From positions 3,348,001-3,412,000 of the forward strand of contig NZ_JAFBCN010000001.1 of NCBI RefSeq assembly GCF_016907755.1: DNA of 64,000 bases, given 5' to 3'. The notes beneath the pieces were generated by a model. It did no database searches, had not been told where the DNA came from, and saw only the letters and a program-made list of their open reading frames with translations. The stretch is from Cellulosimicrobium cellulans (lineage in GTDB: Bacteria; Actinomycetota; Actinomycetes; Actinomycetales; Cellulomonadaceae). Both the position numbers and the translations under genes were made by a program. How positions within the stretch are numbered: the first letter of the stretch is position 1; every line of letters starts with the position of its first letter. Shown in pieces: positions 1 through 9,090 of this stretch.

Positions 1-115
1 CGGAGCGGGTACCGCCGTAGATCTCGCCCGACGGGAAGACGAACCCGCGCCGCTTGGCGAGGGAGACGACGGCGTCGAGACGGGCGGTGGGCGAGGGCGC
101 TGCGGCCACGGACAT
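1..115 (-). CDS. glyS: Glycyl-tRNA synthetase, N-terminal fragment
   Basis: This is the first 38 codons of a gene that runs off the left edge, starting at an ATG at 115. The N-terminal text ending [20 protein letters not shown] is the characteristic opening of the class II, alpha2-type glycyl-tRNA synthetase, which charges tRNA-Gly in the cytoplasm. The family motif is recognised by eye; the catalytic core lies outside the window. It is divergent from the zinc operon, with about 155 bp between the two starts. Confidence 0.85.
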   Translation of the reverse strand, partial: MSVAAAPSPTARLDAVVSLAKRRGFVFPSGEIYGGTRS

Positions 116-233
116 CACTCCTGGTGCTCACGGCCCCGCACGTGGCTCGTGGGGGCTGGACGGGTGGGCGACGCCCGCACGGGCGCCGACCGACCAGCGT
201 ACCCGGCCGTGACCCGCCTCACCGGGAACGGTT

Positions 234-250
234 TTGACATTCATTCTCAA
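234..250. promoter_or_regulatory. Zur-box-like operator upstream of znuA
   Basis: TTGACATTCATTCTCAA is an imperfect 8-1-8 inverted repeat (left arm TTGACATT, right arm reads TTGAGAAT on the other strand), centred on 242 and 21 bp before znuA. Its size, AT-richness in a GC-rich background and TGA..TCA ends resemble known actinobacterial Zur boxes (TGAAAATGATTTTCA-like). With zur as the last gene of the operon this suggests zinc-dependent autorepression. The same region may carry the divergent glyS promoter. Confidence 0.65.
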
Positions 251-270
251 GAAGGCGGACACTGGTACCC

Positions 271-1263
271 ATGCACCGCTCCCCCGCCCGGCGCCGTCGC
301 GCCCTCGCCACCACCGCCGTCGTCGCCACGGCCGCGCTCGTCGCGGCATGCTCCCCCGGTGACTCCCCCGGCGACGGCGGCTCCGGCGACGACGGGCGGC
401 TCCAGGTGCTCGCGTCCTTCTACCCGCTCCAGTACGTCGTCGAGCAGGTCGGCGGCGAGCACGTCGACGTCTCCAACCTCACGCCGCCCGCCGCCGAGCC
501 CCACGACCTCGAGCTCGCGCCCGCCCAGGTGCGCGCGATCGGCGACGCCGACCTCGTCGTCTACCTCTCGGGCTTCCAGCCCGCGGTCGACGAGGGCATC
601 GAGCAGCGCGCGCCCGAGCACGTCGTCGACGCCGCCGAGTCCGCCGGGCTCGAGGAGCACCCCGGCGGCGAGGGCGAGCACGCCGACGAGAGCGCGGAGG
701 AGCACGCCGAGCACGCGGACGAGTCCGGGGACGGTCACGACCACGGCGCGACCGACCCGCACTTCTGGCTCGACCCGACGCGCCTCGCCGCCGTCGGGGA
801 CGCCGTCGCGGACGAGCTCTCCACGATCGACCCCGACCACGCGGACGACTACGCAGCCGGCGCCGCGGCGCTCACGGCGGACCTCGACGACCTCGACGCC
901 GAGTTCGCCCAGGCGCTCGCGCCCTGTGCGGGAGCGACGCTCGTGACGTCGCACGAGGCGTTCGGCTACCTCGCGGAGCGCTACGACCTGCACCAGGTCG
1001 GCATCACGGGCATCGACCCCGAGGCCGAGCCGTCGCCCGCGCGCCTGCGCGAGGTCGGGGAGATCGTCCGCGAGAACGGCGTGACCACGATCTTCTTCGA
1101 GACGCTCGTGAGCCCCAAGGTGACCCAGACGCTCGCCGACGACCTCGGCGTGCAGACCGCGCTCCTCGACCCGATCGAGAGCCTCGCGGAGGGTGCGACG
1201 GACTACCGTGAGGTCATGGAGTCCAACCTCGAGGCGCTCACCTCCGGTCTCGTCTGCTCATGA
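271..1263 (+). CDS. znuA: Zinc ABC transporter substrate-binding lipoprotein
   Basis: A 330-residue cluster A-I (ZnuA/TroA type) metal-binding lipoprotein that captures zinc outside the membrane and delivers it to the ZnuBC transporter. A basic N-terminus and hydrophobic stretch end in the lipobox LVAAC (Cys27). Likely metal ligands are the His of AEPHDLEL, the His of TDPHFWLDP, the His of TSHEAFGY, and an acidic residue near LLDP. Between the first two lies a His/Glu/Asp-rich loop (about residues 125-160) typical of zinc-specific rather than manganese-specific proteins. The stop overlaps the znuC start by 4 nt. The linked zur gene and Zur box support zinc as substrate. Confidence 0.92.
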   Translation: MHRSPARRRRALATTAVVATAALVAACSPGDSPGDGGSGDDGRLQVLASFYPLQYVVEQVGGEHVDVSNLTPPAAEPHDLELAPAQVRAIGDADLVVYLSGFQPAVDEGIEQRAPEHVVDAAESAGLEEHPGGEGEHADESAEEHAEHADESGDGHDHGATDPHFWLDPTRLAAVGDAVADELSTIDPDHADDYAAGAAALTADLDDLDAEFAQALAPCAGATLVTSHEAFGYLAERYDLHQVGITGIDPEAEPSPARLREVGEIVRENGVTTIFFETLVSPKVTQTLADDLGVQTALLDPIESLAEGATDYREVMESNLEALTSGLVCS

Positions 1264-2090
1264 CGGGCGCAGCGGAGCTCGTCGCCGCGCGCGACGTCCA
1301 CGTGACCCTCGGCGGGAGCGAGATCCTGCGCGGGATCGACCTGACCGTCGGCGCGGGCGAGGTCGTCGCGGTCCTCGGCGCCAACGGGTCGGGCAAGTCG
1401 ACGCTCGTGCGGGCGCTCGTCGGGATCGTCCCGCTGTCCCGGGGCTCCGTCGACCTGTTCGGCGCACCGCTCGGACCCCGCCTGCCGTGGCAGCGGCTCG
1501 GCTACGTGCCGCAGCGCGTCGCCGCGCCGTCGGGCATGCCGTCCACGGCCTCCGAGGTCGTGGCCTCCGGCCTCCTCGGTGGCGGCCGCCTCCGGCTCCC
1601 CCGCGGCTGGCGAGCGCGCACGGTCGAGGCGCTCGACCTCGTCGGGCTCGCCGACCGCGCGGACGACTCCACCGCCGAGCTGTCGGGCGGCCAGCAGCAG
1701 CGCGTGCTCATCGCGCGCGCCCTGGTGCGCCGCCCCGAGCTCCTCGTCCTCGACGAGCCCGTGGCGGGCGTCGACAAGCCCAGCCAGGAGGCGTTCGCCG
1801 CGACCATGACGCGCCTCGTCGGCGACGGGCTGACCGTGCTCGTCGTCCTCCACGAGCTCGGGGCGCTCGCCCCGCTCATCGAGCGTGCCGTCGTGCTGCG
1901 GCACGGTCGCGTCGTGCACGACGGCGCCCCGCCCCGCGCGTCGTCGACCCACGCGGGCGCCACGCACCAGCACCTGCACCCGCACGAGCCCGCGGACGCC
2001 GACAACCGCACCGCCGGCCCGGAGACGGGCCTCACCGACACGCTGAACCCCGACCTCGCCGCGGGCCACGCACCCAGGACGGCCTCATGA
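1260..2090 (+). CDS. znuC: Zinc ABC transporter ATP-binding protein
   Basis: A 276-residue ABC ATPase that powers zinc import with ZnuB. Walker A is GANGSGKST (about residues 40-48), the signature is LSGGQQQRVLIARAL and Walker B is LLVLDEP. The C-terminal extension is His-rich (STHAGATHQHLHPHEP), which is unusual for a generic ATPase but common in zinc systems, where it may sense or buffer the metal. ATGA overlaps at both ends (znuA stop with this start, this stop with the znuB start) point to translational coupling. Confidence 0.92.
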   Translation: MTGAAELVAARDVHVTLGGSEILRGIDLTVGAGEVVAVLGANGSGKSTLVRALVGIVPLSRGSVDLFGAPLGPRLPWQRLGYVPQRVAAPSGMPSTASEVVASGLLGGGRLRLPRGWRARTVEALDLVGLADRADDSTAELSGGQQQRVLIARALVRRPELLVLDEPVAGVDKPSQEAFAATMTRLVGDGLTVLVVLHELGALAPLIERAVVLRHGRVVHDGAPPRASSTHAGATHQHLHPHEPADADNRTAGPETGLTDTLNPDLAAGHAPRTAS

Positions 2091-3055
2091 CCACGTTGTT
2101 CTCCGAGATCTCCGCGATGCTCACCGACCCGCTCATGCAGCGCGCCCTCCTCGCCGCGCTGCTCGTCGGCGTCAGCGCACCCGTCGTGGGCACCTACCTC
2201 GTGCAGCGCAAGCTCTCGCTCCTCGGCGACGGCATCGGGCACGTCGCCCTCACCGGCGTCGCGCTCGGCTGGCTCGTCGGTGCGGCGATGGGCGTCGTCC
2301 CGAACGACGCGCTCGCGATCCCCGGTGCGGTCGTCGCGGCCGTGCTCGGCGCGGTCGCCATCGAGGTCGTGCGCGAGCGGGGCCGGACCAGCGGCGACCT
2401 CGCGCTCGCGCTCCTCTTCTACGGCGGCATCGCCGGCGGCGTGCTCCTCATCGGGCTCGCCGGGGGCTCCTCGGGGAGCCTCATGCAGTACCTCTTCGGC
2501 TCGATCTCGACCGTCACGTCGTCGGACCTCGTCCTCACCGTCGTGCTCAGCGCCGTGATCCTGCTCGTCGGGGTCGGGCTGCGCGCCGCGCTGTTCTCCG
2601 TGAGCCACGACGAGGAGTTCGCGCGCGCGTCCGGCCTGCCCGTGCGGACGCTCAACATCGCGGTCGCCGTCGTCGCCGCGCTCACCGTGACGGTGTCGAT
2701 GCGGGTCGTCGGGCTGCTCCTCGTGAGCGCGCTGATGATCGTGCCCGTCGCGGTCGCGCAGCTCGTCACGCGCTCGTTCCGCCGCACCATGCTCGTCGCG
2801 TCGGTCGTCGGCGTCGTCGTGTGCGTCGTCGGGCTGTCCTTCACGTACTGGAACAACGTCTCGCCGGGCGCGACCATCGTGGTCCTCGCTATCGCCACCT
2901 ACCTCCTCGTCGCCGTCCTGCGGCCCCTGTGGGTCCGGCGACGCCCGCGCGTGGCGCGCGACCCGCACCCGGACATCCCCGACGACGTCGAGCTGGACCT
3001 CGTACCCTCGGGGGCGTCGAACCGCACACCCGGAGGTGACACGTGCAGCGCATGA
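2087..3055 (+). CDS. znuB: Zinc ABC transporter permease
   Basis: A 322-residue integral membrane permease of the ZnuB/TroC family (ABC-3), with eight or nine hydrophobic segments. The conserved region QRKLSLLGDGIGHVALTGVA lies near residues 35-55. It forms the zinc channel with ZnuC. The ATG at 2087 overlaps the znuC stop; the frame is open further upstream but only this start gives a normal permease N-terminus. The last 13 nt overlap zur, whose ribosome-binding site GGAGG is inside this gene. Confidence 0.92.
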   Translation: MTTLFSEISAMLTDPLMQRALLAALLVGVSAPVVGTYLVQRKLSLLGDGIGHVALTGVALGWLVGAAMGVVPNDALAIPGAVVAAVLGAVAIEVVRERGRTSGDLALALLFYGGIAGGVLLIGLAGGSSGSLMQYLFGSISTVTSSDLVLTVVLSAVILLVGVGLRAALFSVSHDEEFARASGLPVRTLNIAVAVVAALTVTVSMRVVGLLLVSALMIVPVAVAQLVTRSFRRTMLVASVVGVVVCVVGLSFTYWNNVSPGATIVVLAIATYLLVAVLRPLWVRRRPRVARDPHPDIPDDVELDLVPSGASNRTPGGDTCSA

Positions 3056-3441
3056 CCCGGCAGCGCGCCGCCGTCTCGGACGCGCTCGAGGACCTCGACG
3101 ACTTCCGCAGCGCCCAGCAGCTCCACGAGATCCTGCGCACCCGCGGGGACAACGTGGGGCTCGCGACCGTCTACCGCACGCTCCAGAGCCTCGCGGACGG
3201 CGGCGACGTCGACGTGCTGCGCACCGAGGAGGGCGAGAACCTGTACCGCCGGTGCGAGCGCCGCGAGCACCACCACCACCTCGTGTGCCGCACGTGCGGG
3301 CGCACGGTCGAGATCGACGGCCCGACCGTCGAGGCGTGGGCCAACCAGGTGGGAACGTCGCACGGGTTCGTCGACATCCAGCACACGATCGAGCTGTTCG
3401 GCACGTGCGCGGGGTGCGCCCGCGCCTCTGCACGGGACTGA
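3043..3441 (+). CDS. zur: Fur-family zinc uptake regulator
   Basis: A 132-residue Fur-family repressor, probably Zur. The N-terminal winged helix includes DNVGLATVYRTLQSLADGG, the DNA-recognition helix of Fur proteins. The C-terminal half holds a His cluster (REHHHHLVCRTC) and two CxxC pairs (CRTC, CAGC), the structural zinc site. GTG at 3043 follows GGAGG by 6 nt and the gene starts inside znuB. Membership of the znu operon makes zinc, rather than iron or peroxide, the likely signal, so the operon would be autoregulated through the palindrome at 234-250. Confidence 0.88.
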   Translation: MQRMTRQRAAVSDALEDLDDFRSAQQLHEILRTRGDNVGLATVYRTLQSLADGGDVDVLRTEEGENLYRRCERREHHHHLVCRTCGRTVEIDGPTVEAWANQVGTSHGFVDIQHTIELFGTCAGCARASARD

Positions 3442-3444
3442 GCC

Positions 3445-4050
3445 GTGCCCGACGCGCTCGACGGCGCCCCGTTCGCCGCGCTGTTCGCGTTCTTCTTCGC
3501 GATCGCGTTCGTCCGGACGCAGGCGACGTACTGGATCGCGCGGCTCGTCACGACGTGGACGCTCGACCGCACCCGCCCCGTGAAGCCCTGGGTCGCGCGC
3601 GTCCACGCCTGGCTGTCCGGCCGGTCGGCGGCGCGCGGGATCGAGACGGTCCGCCGCTGGGGCGTCCTCGCCGTCCCCGTGTCCTTCCTCGCGACCGGCA
3701 CCAAGACGGTCGTCAACGCCGCCGCGGGCGTCGTCCGGATGCCGTTCGGCCGCTACCTCGCCGCGATGACGCTCGGGTGCGCGGTGCACGCGACCATCTA
3801 CGCGACCGTCGGCTGGGCCGTGTGGACGGCCGCGTTCGCCGCCGCGACCGGGTCGCCGTGGGGTGTCGCGGCGCTGGTCCTGCTGGTCGTCGCCGTGGTC
3901 GTCGGGACGACCGTCATGGTTCGACGCCGCGCCGCGAGAGGATCGCTCTCCCTGGCGGGCGCGACGCCCCCTCTCGACGGGGACGGCCTCGTCCTCGACG
4001 GCGACGTCCGCGTCCAGGACATGACGGACACGCCGCGCCTCGACCGATGA
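3445..4050 (+). CDS. VTT/DedA-like small membrane protein
   Basis: A 201-residue membrane protein starting with GTG 3 nt after zur. It has a hydrophobic N-terminal helix, a basic cytoplasmic loop, then the region VPVSFLATGTKTVVNAAAGVVRMPFGRYL, which resembles the VTT/SNARE-associated (DedA) fold with its Arg-containing re-entrant segment. Two further membrane helices follow, then an acidic C-terminal tail. DedA proteins are linked to membrane lipid flipping and proton-motive-force homeostasis. The substrate here is unknown. The close spacing suggests read-through from the zinc operon, but no functional link is visible. Confidence 0.6.
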   Translation: MPDALDGAPFAALFAFFFAIAFVRTQATYWIARLVTTWTLDRTRPVKPWVARVHAWLSGRSAARGIETVRRWGVLAVPVSFLATGTKTVVNAAAGVVRMPFGRYLAAMTLGCAVHATIYATVGWAVWTAAFAAATGSPWGVAALVLLVVAVVVGTTVMVRRRAARGSLSLAGATPPLDGDGLVLDGDVRVQDMTDTPRLDR

Positions 4051-4080
4051 GATGACGCGCGCCCGACCGTCCGAACGTGC

Positions 4081-4758
4081 ATGACCACGTTCCTCCTGCT
4101 GCCCGGCGCCGGCGGGGACCCCGCGTACTGGGACCTGCTCGCACCGGAGCTCGCCCGGCTCGGACACCTCGCCGTCCCCGTCGACCTGCCCCAGCACGAC
4201 GAGGGCTACGGGTGGGCCGACCTCACCGCCGTCGCCGTCGCGACCCTGCACCGCGCGGCAGGTCCCGCCGAGCGGGACGACCTCGTCGTCGTCGCCCAGT
4301 CCATGGGCGCGTACGTGGGACCGCTCGTGTGCGAGCGTGAGCCGGTCCGTCTGCTCGTGCTGCTCAACCCGATGATCCCGCTGCCGGGCGAGTCGGGCGC
4401 CGACTGGTGGCGCACGACGGACCACGCCGCGCGGCGTGCCGCGACGGGGCTCGGGGCGTTCGACCCCGTGGACGACTTCTTCCACGACGTGCCCGACGCG
4501 GTCGCGGTCGCCGTGCAGCAGAGCGACCGCGAGCCGTCCGAGCGCTCGTTCGCCGAGCCGTGGCCCGCAACCGCCTGGCCGGACGTCCCCACGGTCGTGC
4601 TCCAGGGTGACGACGACCGACTGTTCCCGGTGCCCTTCCAGCGCGCCGTCGCCCGTGAGCGCCTCGGTGCCGAGGTCGAGACGCTGCCCGGCGGCCACCT
4701 CGTGGCGCTCAGCCGACCGGTCGAGCTCGCCGCCCGGCTCGACGCGCTCGCCCGCTGA
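4081..4758 (+). CDS. Alpha/beta-fold hydrolase
   Basis: A 225-residue soluble hydrolase. The N-terminus TFLLLPGAGGDPAYW carries the oxyanion-hole Gly run, VVVAQSMGAYVG contains the nucleophile elbow (Ser of QSMG), DDDRLFPVP provides the candidate acid and PGGHLVALSRP the catalytic His near the C-terminus. It resembles short esterase or lipase-like proteins of the AB_hydrolase_6 type. The substrate cannot be told from the sequence. It lies 30 bp after the VTT gene and before a terminator-like hairpin. Confidence 0.7.
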   Translation: MTTFLLLPGAGGDPAYWDLLAPELARLGHLAVPVDLPQHDEGYGWADLTAVAVATLHRAAGPAERDDLVVVAQSMGAYVGPLVCEREPVRLLVLLNPMIPLPGESGADWWRTTDHAARRAATGLGAFDPVDDFFHDVPDAVAVAVQQSDREPSERSFAEPWPATAWPDVPTVVLQGDDDRLFPVPFQRAVARERLGAEVETLPGGHLVALSRPVELAARLDALAR

Positions 4759-4767
4759 CGGGCCGTC

Positions 4768-4808
4768 CCGGACCGGCGACACGGCCACGGGACGAGCGGC
4801 CGGTCCGG
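4768..4808. terminator. Hairpin between convergent genes
   Basis: CCGGACCGG (4768-4776) and CCGGTCCGG (4800-4808) form a perfect 9-bp stem with a 23-nt loop between the hydrolase stop and the end of the convergent VOC gene. A bidirectional intrinsic terminator is plausible, although there is no U-run, as is usual in this GC-rich background. Confidence 0.4.
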
Positions 4809-4832
4809 AGGGCTCGGCGACGACCGTCCGCC

Positions 4833-5210
4833 TCAGCCGACGTCCGTCGCCGGCTCCTCGGGCGCGCCCACGCAGAACTGGTTTCCCTGCGGGTCGGCCA
4901 GCACCGCCCAGCCGTACCCGGGGATGGTGTGCTCCGCGACGAGCGTCGCGCCGTCCGCCACGAGCGCTGCGACGTCCGCCTCCCGGTCGGACGTCCCGAG
5001 GTCCAGGTGGAGCCGGTTCTTGCCGGGCGTCGGGTCGTCGACGCGCTGGAAGCCGAGGACGGGCGCTGCCGCGCCCTCGCCGGGCACCACCTCGAGGAAC
5101 CACCCGTCCGCCTCGTCGACGACACTCCCGCCGAGCTGACGCGCCCACCACTGCGCGAGCGGTCGTGGGTCGGTGGAGTCGACGGTCACCATGCCGATGC
5201 TCAGAGCCAT
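4833..5210 (-). CDS. VOC (glyoxalase/bleomycin-resistance fold) protein
   Basis: A 125-residue VOC-superfamily protein with the two-repeat beta-alpha-beta-beta-beta layout. MALSIGMVTVDSTDPRPLAQWWARQLGG opens repeat one, NRLHLDLGTSDREADVAALVADGATLV is the centre, and WAVLADPQGNQFCVG is the typical end of repeat two. Members are small-molecule dioxygenases, lyases or antibiotic-binding proteins; nothing here fixes the substrate. The ATG at 5210 is chosen because the open frame upstream of it has no family similarity. Confidence 0.75.
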   Translation of the reverse strand: MALSIGMVTVDSTDPRPLAQWWARQLGGSVVDEADGWFLEVVPGEGAAAPVLGFQRVDDPTPGKNRLHLDLGTSDREADVAALVADGATLVAEHTIPGYGWAVLADPQGNQFCVGAPEEPATDVG

Positions 5211-5270
5211 GCCGGGCACGCTACCGGCCGGCGCCGACACCGTCCCGGCGGCGACCCCCACGACGGTCCG

Positions 5271-6062
5271 TCAGGCGGTGCTGCCCACGGCGTCCACCGC
5301 GCCCCCGTAGCGGCGGTCGCGCCGCGCGTACTCCTCGACCGCACGCCACAGCGACCGACGGTCGACGTCCGGCCACGGCTCCGGGAGGAACACGAGCTCC
5401 GCGTACGCAGCCTGCCAGATCATGAAGTTGGACGTGCGCTGCTCGCCCGAGCTGCGCAGGAACAGGTCCACGTCCGGCAGGTCCGGCTCGTCGAGGTGCT
5501 GCTGGACGGTCCGCTCCGTGACCTTGCGCGGGTCGAGCCGCCCGGCGGCGACCTCGCGCGCGATGGCGGCCGCGGCGTCGGCGATCTCGGCCCGGCCCCC
5601 GTAGTTGACGCACATCGTCAGCGTGCAGACGTCGTTCTGCTTCGTCTGCTCCTCCGCGACCTCGAGCTCCTTGATCACGGACGCCCAGAGCCGCGGACGA
5701 CGCCCCGCCCACCGCACGCGCACGCCCCACGAGTCCATCTCGTCACGGCGCCGCCGGATGACGTCGCGGTTGAAGCCCATGAGGAACCGCACCTCGTCGG
5801 GCGAGCGCTTCCAGTTCTCCGTCGAGAACGCGTACGCCGACACGTGCTTGACACCGATCTCGATCGCCCCCGCGACGACGTCGAGCAGCGCCGCCTCGCC
5901 CGCCTCGTGGCCAGCGGTGCGGGGCAGACCGCGCGCGTTGGCCCAGCGGCCGTTGCCGTCCATGACGACCGCCACGTGGTTCGGCACGAACTGCGCCGGG
6001 ATCGCCGGTGGTCGCGCACCGCTCGGGTGCGGGTACGGCGGAGCGTACGTCCGCTTCGCCAT
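5271..6062 (-). CDS. uppS: Isoprenyl (cis-prenyl) transferase
   Basis: A 263-residue cis-prenyltransferase that condenses isopentenyl diphosphate units to make the polyprenyl carrier lipid for cell wall synthesis. [17 protein letters not shown] holds the catalytic Asp and diphosphate-binding residues, [11 protein letters not shown] is the second motif and [20 protein letters not shown] the C-terminal substrate motif. Actinobacteria often carry two such enzymes (Z-FPP and decaprenyl diphosphate synthases); which one this is cannot be decided here. Its ATG overlaps the recO stop by one base (TGATG), so the two are probably translated from one mRNA. Confidence 0.93.
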   Translation of the reverse strand: MAKRTYAPPYPHPSGARPPAIPAQFVPNHVAVVMDGNGRWANARGLPRTAGHEAGEAALLDVVAGAIEIGVKHVSAYAFSTENWKRSPDEVRFLMGFNRDVIRRRRDEMDSWGVRVRWAGRRPRLWASVIKELEVAEEQTKQNDVCTLTMCVNYGGRAEIADAAAAIAREVAAGRLDPRKVTERTVQQHLDEPDLPDVDLFLRSSGEQRTSNFMIWQAAYAELVFLPEPWPDVDRRSLWRAVEEYARRDRRYGGAVDAVGSTA

Positions 6063-6880
6063 CAGGCGTCCGCCCCCGTTCCCCGACGGTCGGCGACGGC
6101 GCCGACCGGCCCGGCAGGCGGGGCGACGGGCGCGTCCCGTTCGACCATGCGCAGTGATCGCAACGTTCTCTCCAGGTGGTATTGGCTGTAGGCGGCCACG
6201 AGGCCGCTCGCTTCCTTGCGGTGCCGGGCGTCCGACGCGTCGGCGGTCTCCCACTCCCCCGCGAGCAGCGCCGCGAGGAGGGCGAAGGTCTGGGGGGCGG
6301 GCGCCGTCGAACCCGGCGGGCGGCAGCGCGAGCACACCGCACCCCCCTGCGCGACGGCGAACGCGTGGTGCGGGCCCGGCTCGCCGCAGCGCGCGCAGTC
6401 GACGAACGACGGCGCCCAGCCCGCGACCGCCAGCGCCCGCAGGAGGTAGGAGTCCAGCACCAGGCTCGGTGCGTGCGCCTGCTCGGACAGCGCCCGGAGC
6501 GCCCCCGCGAGCAGCCAGTACTGCTGCACCGCCGGTTCGCGCTCGTCGGCCACGAGCCGCTCCGCCGTCTCGAGCATCGCCGCCCCCGCGGTGTACAGGC
6601 CGTAGTCCTCGCAGATCCGCCGCGCGTACGGGCCGATCGTCTCCGCCTGCGTCACCGTGTCCAGCGACCGGCCCGCGTAGAGCTGGACGTCCACGACCAT
6701 GAACGGCTCCAGCCGCGCCCCGAACCGGGACGACGTGCGCCGCACGCCCTTGCCCACGGCGCGCACCTTCCCGTGCTCGCGCGTCAGGAGGGTGACGATA
6801 CGGTCCGCCTCGCCCAGCTTCTGGGCGCGCAGCACGATCGCGTCGTCTCGGTACAGCACCACGCCCCCATTGTCCGCCAT
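6062..6880 (-). CDS. recO: DNA repair protein RecO
   Basis: A 272-residue recombination mediator that helps load RecA in the RecFOR pathway. The N-terminal OB-fold is marked by [20 protein letters not shown] and [16 protein letters not shown]. The helical C-terminal domain carries a zinc-binding pair, CARCGEPG and CSRC. The ATG at 6880 is used, but in-frame GTG codons six and seven codons later would give a start closer to most RecO proteins. It is followed without a gap by uppS, a common actinobacterial arrangement. Confidence 0.93.
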   Translation of the reverse strand: MADNGGVVLYRDDAIVLRAQKLGEADRIVTLLTREHGKVRAVGKGVRRTSSRFGARLEPFMVVDVQLYAGRSLDTVTQAETIGPYARRICEDYGLYTAGAAMLETAERLVADEREPAVQQYWLLAGALRALSEQAHAPSLVLDSYLLRALAVAGWAPSFVDCARCGEPGPHHAFAVAQGGAVCSRCRPPGSTAPAPQTFALLAALLAGEWETADASDARHRKEASGLVAAYSQYHLERTLRSLRMVERDAPVAPPAGPVGAVADRRGTGADA

Positions 6881-6922
6881 CCCACCCACGCCCCGTGCCG
6901 ACCCGCACCGGAACCCCGGTCG

Positions 6923-6980
6923 CGAGATGCGAGAAGCTGCCCCTCCCGGCCCGCCGACGGGGGCCACTTCTCGCCTCTCG
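6923..6980. repeat. Long imperfect intergenic palindrome upstream of recO
   Basis: A 21-nt arm at 6923-6943 (begins CGAGATGCGAGAAG) matches the reverse complement of 6960-6980 at 18 of 21 positions, with a 16-nt GC-rich loop. It lies 43 bp upstream of recO and just beyond the leuA terminator. It is not needed as a second terminator, and its AGAAG/CTTCT core is unlike the GC-only terminator stems nearby. It may be a repetitive palindromic element or a structured recO leader. Confidence 0.55.
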
Positions 6981-6987
6981 TCAGCAC

Positions 6988-7027
6988 GACGCAGCCCCCG
7001 CCCGACGGGTCGGGCGGGGGCTGCGTC
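6988..7027 (-). terminator. leuA transcription terminator
   Basis: Two perfectly complementary 19-nt arms (6988-7006 and 7009-7027, core GCAGCCCCCGCCCGAC) form a very strong hairpin beginning 5 nt after the leuA stop codon on the minus strand. There is no T-run, which is usual for terminators in such GC-rich genomes. Confidence 0.8.
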
Positions 7028-7032
7028 ACAGG

Positions 7033-9090
<2,058 letters not shown>

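Noticed and set aside
1502-3433. Long open frame antisense to znuC, znuB and zur
   Set aside because: It mirrors real genes in a GC-rich codon pattern, is Arg/Gly-rich, lacks any family motif, and the plus-strand genes carry clear ABC and Fur signatures.
4081-4758. Zinc operon extending through the hydrolase
   Set aside because: The hydrolase has no visible link to zinc uptake; co-transcription is possible but unsupported beyond spacing.
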